A stretch of DNA of 34,755 bases from Batkoa obscura (lineage: Eukaryota > Entomophthoromycota > Entomophthoromycetes > Entomophthorales > Batkoaceae). The position numbers and the translations under genes are program-made. Below are positions 1 to 10,082 of this stretch, in pieces. Every line of letters starts with the position of its first letter. Position 1 is the first letter of the stretch. Location of the stretch: contig JASVEC010000185.1 in assembly GCA_030770535.1 (NCBI GenBank), positions 1-34,755 on the forward strand. The letters run 5' to 3'. Below the pieces are notes generated by a model. It was not told where the DNA came from and did no database searches. It worked only from the letters and a program-made list of their open reading frames with translations.

Positions 1-272
1 AAATCAAACAAGTATCATAAATAGTACTGTAATATGAAAGTTAAAATAAGAAAAGTATCAACAATAAATAAAAAGTTAGGTCACGTTTAAACTATTCTAG
101 TAATATTGGCTAAATTGCTATTTTGTTATTTTACAGTGTAAGTAACCACTGAATTCCTAGAATTACAGCTTGTGCTTAGAGAAAATAGATTGATTGTGAA
201 ACTAAAGTTAATATTAAATCACATAATTGGAAAATGAAGTAATAAAAAAAATTCAACTTTTATTAAAGCTAT

Positions 273-329
273 AATTTAAACATCATCTTATAGTTAGTAA
301 AGTTGTAGCTATAAGATGATGTTTAAATT
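273..329. repeat. Perfect 21-bp inverted repeat, 15-nt loop
   Basis: Bases 273-293 and 309-329 are exact reverse complements over 21 positions, separated by a 15-nt loop. A transcript or single strand would form a strong AT-rich hairpin. It lies just upstream of a coding relic that begins near 342. It does not resemble the 98-bp MITE family found further right, and I do not know its role. Confidence 0.9.
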
Positions 330-341
330 GGAATAGTAATT

Positions 342-760
342 ATGGAGGATAATGTACATAAATAATATGATATTATTGTTGCTTTTGTTGATTATCAAGG
401 TTTGGCTATTACAGAGAATAAGAAGCTTAGATGCTTAAAAGGCGGAGTTCCACTGAGCGAAATTAAGGGTAAAGTTACTATTATTATTAAGTGCGTAGTT
501 TGTATTATTAATGGATCAATGGTCATGTATCAAAAAAGTTCAATGTTTTTTTTGAAAATTCAGATAAGAGTATTTTTTTTAAATTTAGTATTAAAAAGTA
601 AACAAATTTATTTAAGTATGAAATACTCAAATATTGTCTTTATCGGGATTTTATTGCAAATGAATTCAATGATTTTGATAATTTTGTTCTATTTTTTCGG
701 CTTAAAACTAAAAATAATCCCGCGATAAAAATAACAAATTGAGTTTATTTTTTGGTAGGT
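342..760 (+). pseudogene. Broken coding relic, family unknown
   Basis: This stretch reads as protein-like sequence on the plus strand, starting at an ATG (342), with a non-random middle part containing the short string GLAITENKK. It is not open throughout and shows several breaks, so I treat it as a decayed gene or element. I do not recognise the family. It could be a host gene remnant or part of an old mobile element. It directly follows the 21-bp inverted repeat at 273-329. Confidence 0.35.
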
Positions 761-1201
761 TAAACAAATATCCGATTATAGCTTTTACCCTAATAGTCGT
801 TTACCCTGACGTTTTTGCATATTAATACAAATAAAAAAACTATAGAGCTAAAAACTAAAATAGCTAGCTATTTTGTTAGACAGCACACATTAAGTTTAAT
901 TTTGGCAATGATCTTAAGATGTAACCCATTTGATTAAACAGTCGAACTTTTAAGCAATACAAAAATAGAAAATTAAATATTAAATATACTATGTATCCTT
1001 ATCATGTATGTGTTTTACTTTATTCTATATCAATCTAAAGTGTTTGATCTAATCTTGTTTTAATAATTAAAAAGTGTTTATTTGATACGCTAGTATTTCT
1101 TTCACTAAATATTTTATAGATTTATCAAATAACTATTAAATCATTGATACGATTCACAACTAATGCTTTTATTCAACAATCTTTTGTTCAAAAGTAAAAA
1201 A

Positions 1202-1398
1202 TCAAGCACTTTTCTTATCATCTTCTGTAACAGTAGCCCTCTAACTATCCCAAGGTTCCTTATTATCCCTTCTATAATCCAAAGCATAAGTGAGCTAACC
1301 CAACTCAAATAACGATCAATACAAACAATCCATTATAAATTGATGCATAAGTATACTAGCATAATACAGCCAAATAACTCCACCTAAAAAATTCATAT
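1202..1398 (-). pseudogene. Coding-like remnant, possible membrane protein tail
   Basis: On the minus strand this reads as a hydrophobic stretch (start GVIWLYYASIL) followed by a charged tail containing DYRRDNKEPWDS and EDDKKSA, then a stop. Three in-frame stops interrupt it, so it is not a working gene. The pattern of a membrane segment then a polar cytosolic tail looks like the C-terminus of a membrane protein. I cannot name the family. It sits just downstream of the decayed short-chain dehydrogenase on the same strand and might be a separate gene remnant. Confidence 0.3.
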
Positions 1399-1439
1399 GT
1401 TGTTATATAGTTAATTCAAGTATACTCAAAATTCATACC

Positions 1440-2614
1440 TACTACCAATATCGAGCAATAAAGTTGCCTGTAATCATTAAAGTAAGACAAGCTAAGTTCT
1501 AAACTAGGAATTAATAAACCAAGGAGATAGGCTAAGGCTGAGATAATAACACCAAAAGGATCAAAGTAGAATTTCTCTTAGATTCAAAACAAATTACATG
1601 GTTAATAAAGACTTCGGTAGGGACAGGTGAATGAGTTGGAAAAGAATCGATTGATTTATTTTACTCTTATTTCAAAATGATTCTTACCTCGTGAATAACC
1701 AGTACATTCGAATATATAACTATAGATAGAGTCATAAAATGAGCCGTTCTTTTTTTCTCTATAAACCAAACTATCGGCAGTGACATTTGGTCTTACAGCT
1801 TTAAATAACTATTTAACAACTTATTAAATAAAAAATAGTTTATTGCCCTGACTTAATAGTTAGAACATCAACATTAAATGATGCCAATTATAGTCTCAAT
1901 ACTTCTGATAAAGTATGGATCGTCGACTTAGTAGCCCCATAGACGCCACCAAACTAAGCTATGATACGACCAGCCATAGAATCAATATTAGCCATATACC
2001 CATTTTTGTTGTTTGTCTAATTGCGAGAGTAATGGCAAAAGGCTTGATATCAGTATATGAGAGTGTTTTTTTGACTTCATCATTTTTTCCATTTTCTAAG
2101 CGCCATTTAAGCGGAAATTTTGTTGGTAAAATTCTTAAACACAAAAATACATCCCCATATGGACTTTAACTTACCATATGAGATTTCATGGCTTGAGTAA
2201 GATTTAAAACTTCAAATGCGTTAATTACAAACAATTTATTGACGTTGGTGGACCCCAATTCAATGAGTGGCTCCCAACCTTGTACATCAATGTTATTAAC
2301 ATATTGATTTTCCCTTTAGCCTCTATAACTTCCTTGATTACATTTTTGATCCTCTCCTCCTGTATTATATCTAAATCCACCAATTTACATGAATATTTTG
2401 GAGTTCATTCGTTAATTTTTTACTTGGTAAGACTACGTTTGGAGTAATTTCGTATTAGAATAAACTTAGGTACCGTTTAAATCATTCATCTTATTAATAT
2501 CTCTAATAGTTGCATATACTTTGTAATTTTTAAAGTCACTGTCTTTGCTGAATAAAGATGTATCCCGCCATCACTAAAGCCGGTACTAAATACTATTTCG
2601 TTTGCGTCTTTCAT
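1440..2614 (-). pseudogene. Decayed AYR1-like short-chain dehydrogenase
   Basis: Starts at ATG 2614. In order, the minus strand keeps most short-chain dehydrogenase landmarks. These are an N-terminal Gly-rich segment (TGFSDGGI), a beta-strand region reading KVYATIRDINKMNDLN, a KLVDLD segment, NNIDVQGWEPLIELG in place of the NNAG region, a DSMAG segment with the catalytic-type Ser, the YGATK catalytic motif with HTLSEVLRL after it, and a PTEVFINHVI stretch plus hydrophobic tail. The FAGVYGASKA-like context and C-terminal hydrophobic part point to the AYR1 type (1-acyl-dihydroxyacetone-phosphate reductase, lipid droplet/ER). Frameshifts separate the blocks, and stops occur after MAGRIIA and after VLRL, so it is broken. 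A likely phase-0 intron, 2174..2017, contains MITE copy A. Confidence 0.8.
2055..2160 (+). mobile_element. MITE copy A
   Basis: The core is 2059-2156 (98 bp), running from GAGAGTG to CATCCCC, flanked on both sides by the 4-bp duplication ATAT. It sits inside the apparent intron of the decayed short-chain dehydrogenase. Removing the element and one duplication leaves a 56-nt intron, which is normal for this window. Confidence 0.88.
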
Positions 2615-3293
2615 TTTAAATATTATTTTTTGTAAAAAAATGATTTTGATATCTTAATATTCTATTATTTCTATTTTTCACTTCTTAATTATTTTTATTC
2701 TTACATTAAAAATGAATTGCTTTCCATTTTTGGCTCGGTTCCAGATTGACGTTATTTAATTTCCTAATTACCCAAGACTTTGGATCCTACTTTATTATAA
2801 ATATGAGCTTGCCAATTAAAGGAACCCTGAAAATAGAATATAATTTGGAAGCAACATTGATTGTTGGCTATTTTTTATTATAAAAATATTCAAATTATAA
2901 TCAATTAAAAAAAACGTGTAGGACTATTGAGTCTGGCGCTCCGAGATCAAATGATTAAAACTGGAGATTTATAAAGTTATAAATTTTCAATATAATTTGA
3001 TATAAAGCTATCAAAGTTGTTTTATTCAGATATTCAACTAAAGCTGTTTAATTAATTTAATCTTTGAACTTAGGATATCTTTAAACCATGATGATTTTTA
3101 GTATTATACCATAGAGTTAAATTTTTACTAACACATCATTTTCAATTATGGTTTTAAAAACTACTGAGAAAATGATTTAAAATCACAGTATAAACTCAAA
3201 AATATTATAACTTACATTTTATTTTGACATTTATGCTATAGATAATTTTACTAACTTTTATAAATTTCAAAAACATCGCAGTATAATTTTAGG
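2615..3293. other. Gene-free stretch
   Basis: AT-rich DNA between the decayed dehydrogenase and the 3' end of the MFS gene. I see no reading frame, RNA gene or MITE copy here. Confidence 0.6.
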
Positions 3294-4646
3294 CTATATC
3301 CGTACAAATATCTTTCTGTTAACCATAAGTTTGAGGCTAAAGAAAATCAAAGATCCTAATAAAGCCGAGGTAGCTGCATACATTATAACAGGGATATAAT
3401 TAGGTTTAGGTAATCTATAACTTGAAGCGGTTAATATAGCGGATGCAATAGGAGTACCAATTAAGCTAGGGACTCCAGAAGCAAAATAAAGTAACCCATT
3501 GATACTTGCAATACCTTCAATGCCAAATAATTGTACTACAACTACAGGCGACATTGAAATAATACCTCCTGCAGCTATACCATATAAAACATTAAAAAGT
3601 GCTAATATGCCAAAAGTATACGAGAATGTCCAAATGAAAAAACAGAAAAATGATGTAAGGGTAAGGCAAAGAATAAGGATATTAATTCTACCAAAACGAT
3701 CCCCTAAACTACCTAATCCAACCCTTCCAATAGCCGATCCGCCGTTTAGTAACCCGACTAAGATAGCACCTTGGTCATCAGAAAGGTCAATGGATTGGGC
3801 GTATTTATTCATAAGCAAGAATGGTACAAGGTAGCCAAAAGAGCTGACAAACCCACCGAAAAAAATCGCAAGGAATTTACGATCTTTGAATTTTGAAAAA
3901 TCAAACCAAGAATTCTTCTTTGTGACTTTGACTCTTTCTTTTAAAAAAAAGGCAGTGGTTGTTAAGATGATAATAGCAATGATTGCCTGTACCCGAAGTG
4001 CCCATCTAAACCCTAATTTATTTAAAACATATTGTGTAATCGGACTTAATGCTAAACCACCAATCCCCGAACCAGCTACTGAAATACCAGTGGCTAAACC
4101 AATATGTTTATTAAACCATTGAGAGGGAGCGCTTATAGCTGGTAAAAAAGCAACAGACCCACCAATACCCACCATAACCCCTTGTGTTAAAAACAAGTGC
4201 CAAACCTCAGTACTAAAGGAAGCTAGCAGCAATCCTAATGAATAAATAACTGAACCAATAAGGGCAGAGTTACGATAACCTATTTTATCTGCTAATCTTC
4301 CAGTAAATATAGCTAACAAAGTGTTGAGCGAAGTACTTAAAGTTCCAATGAAACTTAGCGTAGATAAGGATGCTTCATTTTTGAATAGCTCATCAGCATA
4401 ATATTTGATAAATACTCCGGAGCTGTAAACAACGCCCAATACTACGAATAAATTGAAAAAACTAGCGGTTACTACGATCCATCCTTGAATACCATCCAAT
4501 TGGGAGTCTTTTTCTATATTTCCGTCTAGAATATCTTTGTTTGTTTCTTTAAATGTGGTATTAGAATCTATTGCTAATTCTATATCTTTCTTTCGATCCA
4601 TTGTTGATAGATTTTCACTGGCTGCAATATCCTTCATTCTAGACAT
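3294..4646 (-). CDS. MFS monocarboxylate-transporter-like protein
   Basis: An intact, intron-free 450-aa protein starting at ATG 4646. A polar N-terminal tail of about 50 residues leads into DGIQGW (51-56), the degenerate form of the DGGWGW motif that opens helix 1 in the SLC16/MCH-type monocarboxylate porter family. GRLADKIGYR in the loop after helix 2 and GSLGDRFGR in the second half are the MFS loop signatures, and about 12 hydrophobic segments fit the fold. It likely moves a carboxylate or related small molecule across the plasma membrane, but the substrate cannot be read from sequence (fungal relatives include MCH- and ESBP6-type proteins). A TATAAAAAG string lies about 46 bp upstream of the start, which is weak evidence in such AT-rich DNA. 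Confidence 0.9.
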   Translation of the reverse strand: MSRMKDIAASENLSTMDRKKDIELAIDSNTTFKETNKDILDGNIEKDSQLDGIQGWIVVTASFFNLFVVLGVVYSSGVFIKYYADELFKNEASLSTLSFIGTLSTSLNTLLAIFTGRLADKIGYRNSALIGSVIYSLGLLLASFSTEVWHLFLTQGVMVGIGGSVAFLPAISAPSQWFNKHIGLATGISVAGSGIGGLALSPITQYVLNKLGFRWALRVQAIIAIIILTTTAFFLKERVKVTKKNSWFDFSKFKDRKFLAIFFGGFVSSFGYLVPFLLMNKYAQSIDLSDDQGAILVGLLNGGSAIGRVGLGSLGDRFGRINILILCLTLTSFFCFFIWTFSYTFGILALFNVLYGIAAGGIISMSPVVVVQLFGIEGIASINGLLYFASGVPSLIGTPIASAILTASSYRLPKPNYIPVIMYAATSALLGSLIFFSLKLMVNRKIFVRI

Positions 4647-5347
4647 ATGTTTTTTTTATAGAAAACTATGCATGTTGATTCTATACTTGTTCTTTTTATA
4701 CTCTCATTTAAATTGAATTTCTAGTAGCATGTTCTGACTGAATGGAATCCTTTATTCACATTTATCGAAGTTTTGATTACTTCGAAAGATTAATCAAATT
4801 GGAACACTTTATTTCGGTGTAATTTGGAGCTAAAGTAATTATATACTAGCTATTTGTAGAAAAAATACCACCGAATACACTGATGCGGATCACTATTAAT
4901 AATATTCATTAAATTTTTACAAGGAACAGTGTCTATAATAAGGAAATACATAAAATAGCATTCATGAATAAATCAAAATACTATTTTATTCGATGGAATG
5001 GTCAATGGTGTTCATTCAAATATTTTACGAGGCTTCAGATACTTTTTTATTATGATACATACTTTTATGTAATAATATAGCTGATAAATTATTTTGTTTT
5101 AATATTTTGATTATTTTAATGTTATTTTTAGTTTACATTTGGATTAAATCTAATTAAATGTTTTTCGAATATGAATCCAGACTAGCCCAAGCTGTAAGTT
5201 TACACTAAATAGTTCTAATTGTATGTCCTTGTATATCATCTATTCACCTAAAAAACAAAAAGGGTAGCACTAGATAACTTATAGATAAAACATTGAATTT
5301 AACAATTAAGAATTTAGACAATTAATAGAATTTTATTAAAAAACGAG

Positions 5348-5453
5348 ATTTGGGGGTGCTTTTTTGACTTCATTATTTTTTCTATCTTTTAAGTACTGTT
5401 TGAGTGGAAAAATTATTTGTGAAATCCTTAAACACAAAAATACATCCCCATTT
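5348..5453 (+). mobile_element. MITE copy B
   Basis: The core is 5352-5449 (98 bp), with GGGGGTG at the left end and CATCCCC at the right, flanked by the 4-bp duplication ATTT on both sides. It is in the same orientation as copies A, C and D. The duplication differs from ATAT, which shows that the four bases belong to the target and not to the element. Confidence 0.9.
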
Positions 5454-6060
5454 TATAGTTAACTTTTTTGCTATATCATTAAATTTCAGTTTTATTAGAC
5501 TTCCCTAAAAATTTAGCTTTTATAGAAAAATAATTGCATGTATGCTGGAATTATATAAACATTTGTGAAAGTGTATAAATCCGAAAGATGAAAAGAGATT
5601 AACTAAAGCTATAATCACTTTATGAACGATTTAATATAATTCTTATGATTTATACTGATTAAAATTATTATAAAATAGAACCTTTATTAATATCAAAACA
5701 ATATAAAGTATCAAAGACTGGTTTCTAAACATTTTTTAGAAAATTAGATTGATTCTTAAAGACTTTTAGTTATTTTTATTTTAGTGTAACTTTTTAATAA
5801 ATATATGTGTGTGAAATTTGTTAATTATATTATATTAGTATTAGTCTTTTTTAGCTCTTTTTCTGTGTTTTTGACTATTTTCAAAACAAGGATAAAGACT
5901 AATCTAAAAACAGCTCAAGCTTTAAAGACTGTATAAATTATTTTTTTATTAGCAAGGAAATTGAATTTTGAATAAGTTTTAACTATCAAGTTTAGTAAAG
6001 CGTTAATAGCTTATTAAATATTTGATTTTTTTTGTACTTATATCTGCTTTAAGTACTATA

Positions 6061-6167
6061 ATATGGGAGTGTTTTTTTTGACTTCATTATTTTTTCCATT
6101 TTTTAAGCGCTATTTGAGTGGAAAATTTGTTGGTAAAATTCTTGAACATAAAAATACATCCCCATAT
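6061..6167 (+). mobile_element. MITE copy C
   Basis: The core is 6065-6163 (99 bp), flanked by ATAT on both sides. It is close to the family consensus, including the central AAGCGCTATTTGAGTGGAAA segment. Confidence 0.92.
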
Positions 6168-8340
6168 AGTAATTTCAGTGAAAGTAAATCGTAAAAATGT
6201 TATTGGATTATTTGTAAATTGATCACAAGTTTTAATTGACTTTTTTCTTTCTACTTTTTGCAATTATAATCTTTCATAAATCTTTATAACTCCCAGTACA
6301 CTTTTATATCTGCATTTTATACTAGCTATTATTACACCTTCTTATTAAGCTTTATGGTATGTTGTTAATTTAAATATTACTTAAATTATTTATCTATATA
6401 ATATTTAAGATCTAGCTTAAAAAAACCATCGTTACAAAATCTAAATGTATAAATTAAAATCTCATTAAAATCTATTAAAGATACATATAAGAATTTTATG
6501 AACTTTTACTATTGAATACATATTATTTTATAATTTTGTAAATTTACGAATTTCATGATGTATTATTAATGTAAAGGCTCTTATTTATTAAACATCTTCT
6601 TGAATTATATTATTATTACTTAAAATCAATACCGCTTATCTGCGTTTATTTTAAATAAAAATATTAACCTTTTAGATTTTTTTACATTAATAGTTATTTT
6701 AATGAAAATGTTATAAATTTATATTAGAGAACATTTACCGGTTTTCAGCTATTAATAAATCTATATAAATTTACATCATCTACACCATAAGCATATTTTT
6801 TAATATTTTTAATATTTTTTTCACAAATTAATTGTTAATGATAGTTTCTTGTTGCCTTTAAAAGCATATGAAGTACAAAGTGATGATGGAAATACAATTC
6901 ATGTAAATGGCAAATTAACTTTGCTATAATAATGATAGTTTCTCACCCTTATAAAATGTTTGGAATTTAACATATTTATAAAAGCCGATTACCTTAGTTT
7001 TATAAATATGGATACTTTAAGTTTAAATCATTTATTCTATCTTTATCTATTTTTGCTTATTATTAATATCAATATAAAATAAAACAAAGTAAAATAAAAT
7101 AAAATAAAGCTAAAATTAATAGGTTTACTTGGAAAATTTTCAACAAATAGAACCTTTTTAAATAATCAAAATACCATTTAAATGCTGTACAACCCATGCT
7201 TATTCTAAAACATGTACTAGGCCAAAGGTACAACTCATGTTTTATAAAATGAGGATTCGCTTAAAGTTGTTATCAAGCATTAGTAAGAATTATCTTTTGT
7301 TTTGAGAATAATTTAAAATAATATTAATAAAAGTCAAAAAGCTGCTAATGATAATAACGACGGAAATTAAAAGAAAAAGTAGAAGTTTTGTAAAGTGAAG
7401 TATAGAAGCAAATAATAGCAATGTTAGATAAATGATAACATTTTGTTATTCTTAAAATAAATCAATAGTTTTTGATTAAATAGATTTATATTAAAGTATA
7501 AAACTTGATATATGCTACAGAATAATTCCCAAATTAATCTATAAGCTTATTTACTTGAATCATTTGAAATAAACAATATGACATTTTTTGCACTATTTCA
7601 AAAGTAGAATGTTCTGTATAGTTGCTAAATACTCTAAATGGCTTCAAATATATTATTTCAAACCATAAGGTCATACAAATGTTATGATAGGAATTTAAGC
7701 GGATGATTATTTCTTATATCAAACCTACCAAGTTAATGGTTAAGGATTATATGGAATAAAAAATTATAAATGCAGTTTAACTATTGATAAGCTTTTGAAT
7801 CTTAAAACAAAATTTTCAAATATATACAAAATTACTTGGTTCTTTAAAAAGATATGAATGGTAGTCTACCCCGTAATGAAAAATAGGTAGACTAAATTCT
7901 CGGACCCATGCCAATAAAAGTAAATTAATTAATAAATATGCAACTTTAATTGGTTTTGGAATAAATCGCGAGTTATGAATGAAAAAATAATTTAATCCCT
8001 CCCTGAAGTTTATAAGTTATGTGTAACTAAATCACCTGCTATTAAAACTTGTCAAATTTGTCTTAACTTAGAATCTAATTACGATACAACTGAAATGATT
8101 GGACACCATATCTTAAATAATGTAAATATGGAGATATGGTAATCAAAGTATCTTTAAGAATAAGAAAAGCCGGTATGGAAAGGCAATAAGGCATAATTAT
8201 AGAAACATATATAATAACAAAGTTACACATTATTGAAATTATAAAGAAATTAACTTAACTTTGATATCCTTTTATTTTAGATTTAAGCAATATCAGATCA
8301 TAACAATAAATTACAATATAGTAAATAAACAATAAATATA

Positions 8341-9657
8341 ATGAGCCGTACCTGGTGGATATCCCCTTATTCCCAAATTATATTGGTAGCTTTAATGTGT
8401 TTCTGTACCGTTGGTATATTTAATGTAATGTTAAGTATAGGATCAAATGGTTTAGATTCTACATTGGGGAATACTTCAACTGTTGCAGTAAATACGCTTT
8501 TTATCTTTTCTGGGTTATTAGGTGGTTCAGTTGTAAATCTATTAGGCCCAAGATTATCTTTAGGCATTTCTTCATTGGGTTACTGCTTTTATGCTGTATC
8601 ATTTTATATCTATCACAAAACAGGTGCTTGGTGGCCAATTATATTGGGTGGATGTATACTGGGATTATGCGCTGGTGTGTTATGGTCAGCTCAAGGACAA
8701 ATTATGTTATCTTACCCAACTGAAGGACAAAAGGGACTTTATGTTAGTATATTTTGGATGATATTTAATTTAGGCTCGGTATTAGGTGGCTTTATACCAT
8801 TCGGATTAAATTATGATAATAAAGAGGCTGGTGTAACCCCAGTTACTTACCTTGGTCTCGGTGCTGTTATGTTATTTGGTTCATCTATTTCCTTTTTACT
8901 GGCGCCTATTCAAGATGTTATTAAGGATGATGGCAGACCTGTTTTAATTCATCGATATAAAAGTGTAGGAAGGGAAGCAGCAGCAGTATTCAGTATGATT
9001 AAAGATTGGAAAATGCTTTGCTTATTACCATTGTTTTTAAGTTCAAATTGGTTTTATTCTTATCAATTCCAAGTTTTTAATGCTGAAGTATTTGCTATAC
9101 GTACTCGCTCTTTAAACACAGTGTTTTATTGGTTTGCACAAATGGTAGGTGCTCTATTTTTGGGGAAATTTTTGGATAATACTCGTTTAAATCGTAGTAG
9201 AAAAGGATTATACGCTATGATATTTATTTTTGTTACTTCAACGTGTATTTGGGCTGGCGGTTTAGCTTTCCAATTAAGTTATAGTATTGAAAACAATCCT
9301 TATAAGACAACCAAAATTGATTTTACATCAAAAGAATGGGGTCCATTATTAATATTATATATATTGTATGGTGTGATGGATTCAATGATACAAACTTTAG
9401 CTTATTGGGTTTTGGGATCTTTAGACAACGATCCATTAGTATTATCACGATATGCTGGTTTTTATAAGGCAGTTCAATCTGGTGGAGCAGCAATTTCTTG
9501 GGGAATTACAACGACCGATACTCCTTACCTTACTCAATTATTAATTTGTTGGGGTATTTTTGAATTTTCAATTCCTGGTTTATTTTTAGTCATTAGATCT
9601 ATTAGAGATACTAATGTTGAATACTCATATGAGCATCACAACCATACTAAGTTATAA
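8341..9657 (+). CDS. UNC93-like MFS protein (DUF895 type)
   Basis: An intact, intron-free 438-aa membrane protein. Near the N-terminus FCTVGIFNVMLSIGSNG matches the opening helix of fungal UNC93-like/DUF895 proteins. LGYCFYAVSFYIYH, the AGVLWSAQGQIMLSYPTE segment and ISIFW-like VSIFWMIFNLGSVLGG follow in family order, and a C-terminal half has further helices. The start ATG (8341) is chosen because the family begins close to the first helix and a stop-rich AT stretch precedes it. Fungal members sit in membranes, and their substrates are mostly unknown; worm and animal relatives regulate channels or traffic receptors. The gene faces the GMC oxidoreductase tail to tail across 425 bp. Confidence 0.92.
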   Translation: MSRTWWISPYSQIILVALMCFCTVGIFNVMLSIGSNGLDSTLGNTSTVAVNTLFIFSGLLGGSVVNLLGPRLSLGISSLGYCFYAVSFYIYHKTGAWWPIILGGCILGLCAGVLWSAQGQIMLSYPTEGQKGLYVSIFWMIFNLGSVLGGFIPFGLNYDNKEAGVTPVTYLGLGAVMLFGSSISFLLAPIQDVIKDDGRPVLIHRYKSVGREAAAVFSMIKDWKMLCLLPLFLSSNWFYSYQFQVFNAEVFAIRTRSLNTVFYWFAQMVGALFLGKFLDNTRLNRSRKGLYAMIFIFVTSTCIWAGGLAFQLSYSIENNPYKTTKIDFTSKEWGPLLILYILYGVMDSMIQTLAYWVLGSLDNDPLVLSRYAGFYKAVQSGGAAISWGITTTDTPYLTQLLICWGIFEFSIPGLFLVIRSIRDTNVEYSYEHHNHTKL

Positions 9658-10082
9658 ATATTATAAATTAATTCCCACTTTTTCGGGTTAAATTTTAAAA
9701 AGCAATAAAAAGTTTATATTTTATTTTACTTGAATATTTGACCTAAATTTAATTATTGAGATAGCATTTTAAAATATTAATCCTAAGTTTTGCATAACTT
9801 TAATAATTGTATTATATGCTGGCTCACAACATTAATGATTTTCATTTTGTACATAATTTTGAATTTTTTTTTGAGTCTTATCATATACCGTTGTAGTCTA
9901 TAATAAAAAAATTGATAACATCAAATTATTAATTTCAGCTATCTATTTTTTTCTAATCATTTAAAAACTCAATGGGTTAAATTATTTTTAATAATTTAAA
10001 AACCGAATGCATAAATTATTCTATATTCGAGAGAAAAGTTATTTTTATTTACTAGAATGAATAGTTGTGGGATTGTAGAAAA
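9658..10082. other. Convergent 3' spacer
   Basis: The 425 bp between the stops of the UNC93-like gene and the GMC oxidoreductase gene. It is AT-rich and presumably holds both polyadenylation regions. No gene or element is visible. Confidence 0.6.

Larger units (their letters stand above)
4647..8340. other. 3.7-kb gene-free stretch with MITEs B and C
   Basis: No intact gene is visible. Two MITE copies lie at 5348-5453 and 6061-6167. Short protein-like scraps occur on the plus strand around 6830-6930 and 7880-8150. They are broken and too short to assign, and could be remnants of an old mobile element or of a host gene. An AAAAT/AAAAC-type simple repeat occurs near 7075-7110. The last part supplies the promoter of the UNC93-like gene. 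Confidence 0.55.

Noticed and set aside
2055-2160. A TA target duplication (Tc1/mariner type) for the MITE family, since most copies have TAT/ATA at the ends.
   Set aside because: Copies with ATTT, AAAT and ATCT flanks show the duplication is four bases and not fixed to TA.
1915-2169. An open frame on the plus strand across MITE A.
   Set aside because: It is antisense to the decayed dehydrogenase and half of it is MITE sequence.
6830-8150. A possible old retroelement from scattered protein-like scraps.
   Set aside because: The pieces are too short, broken and out of any clear family order to name.
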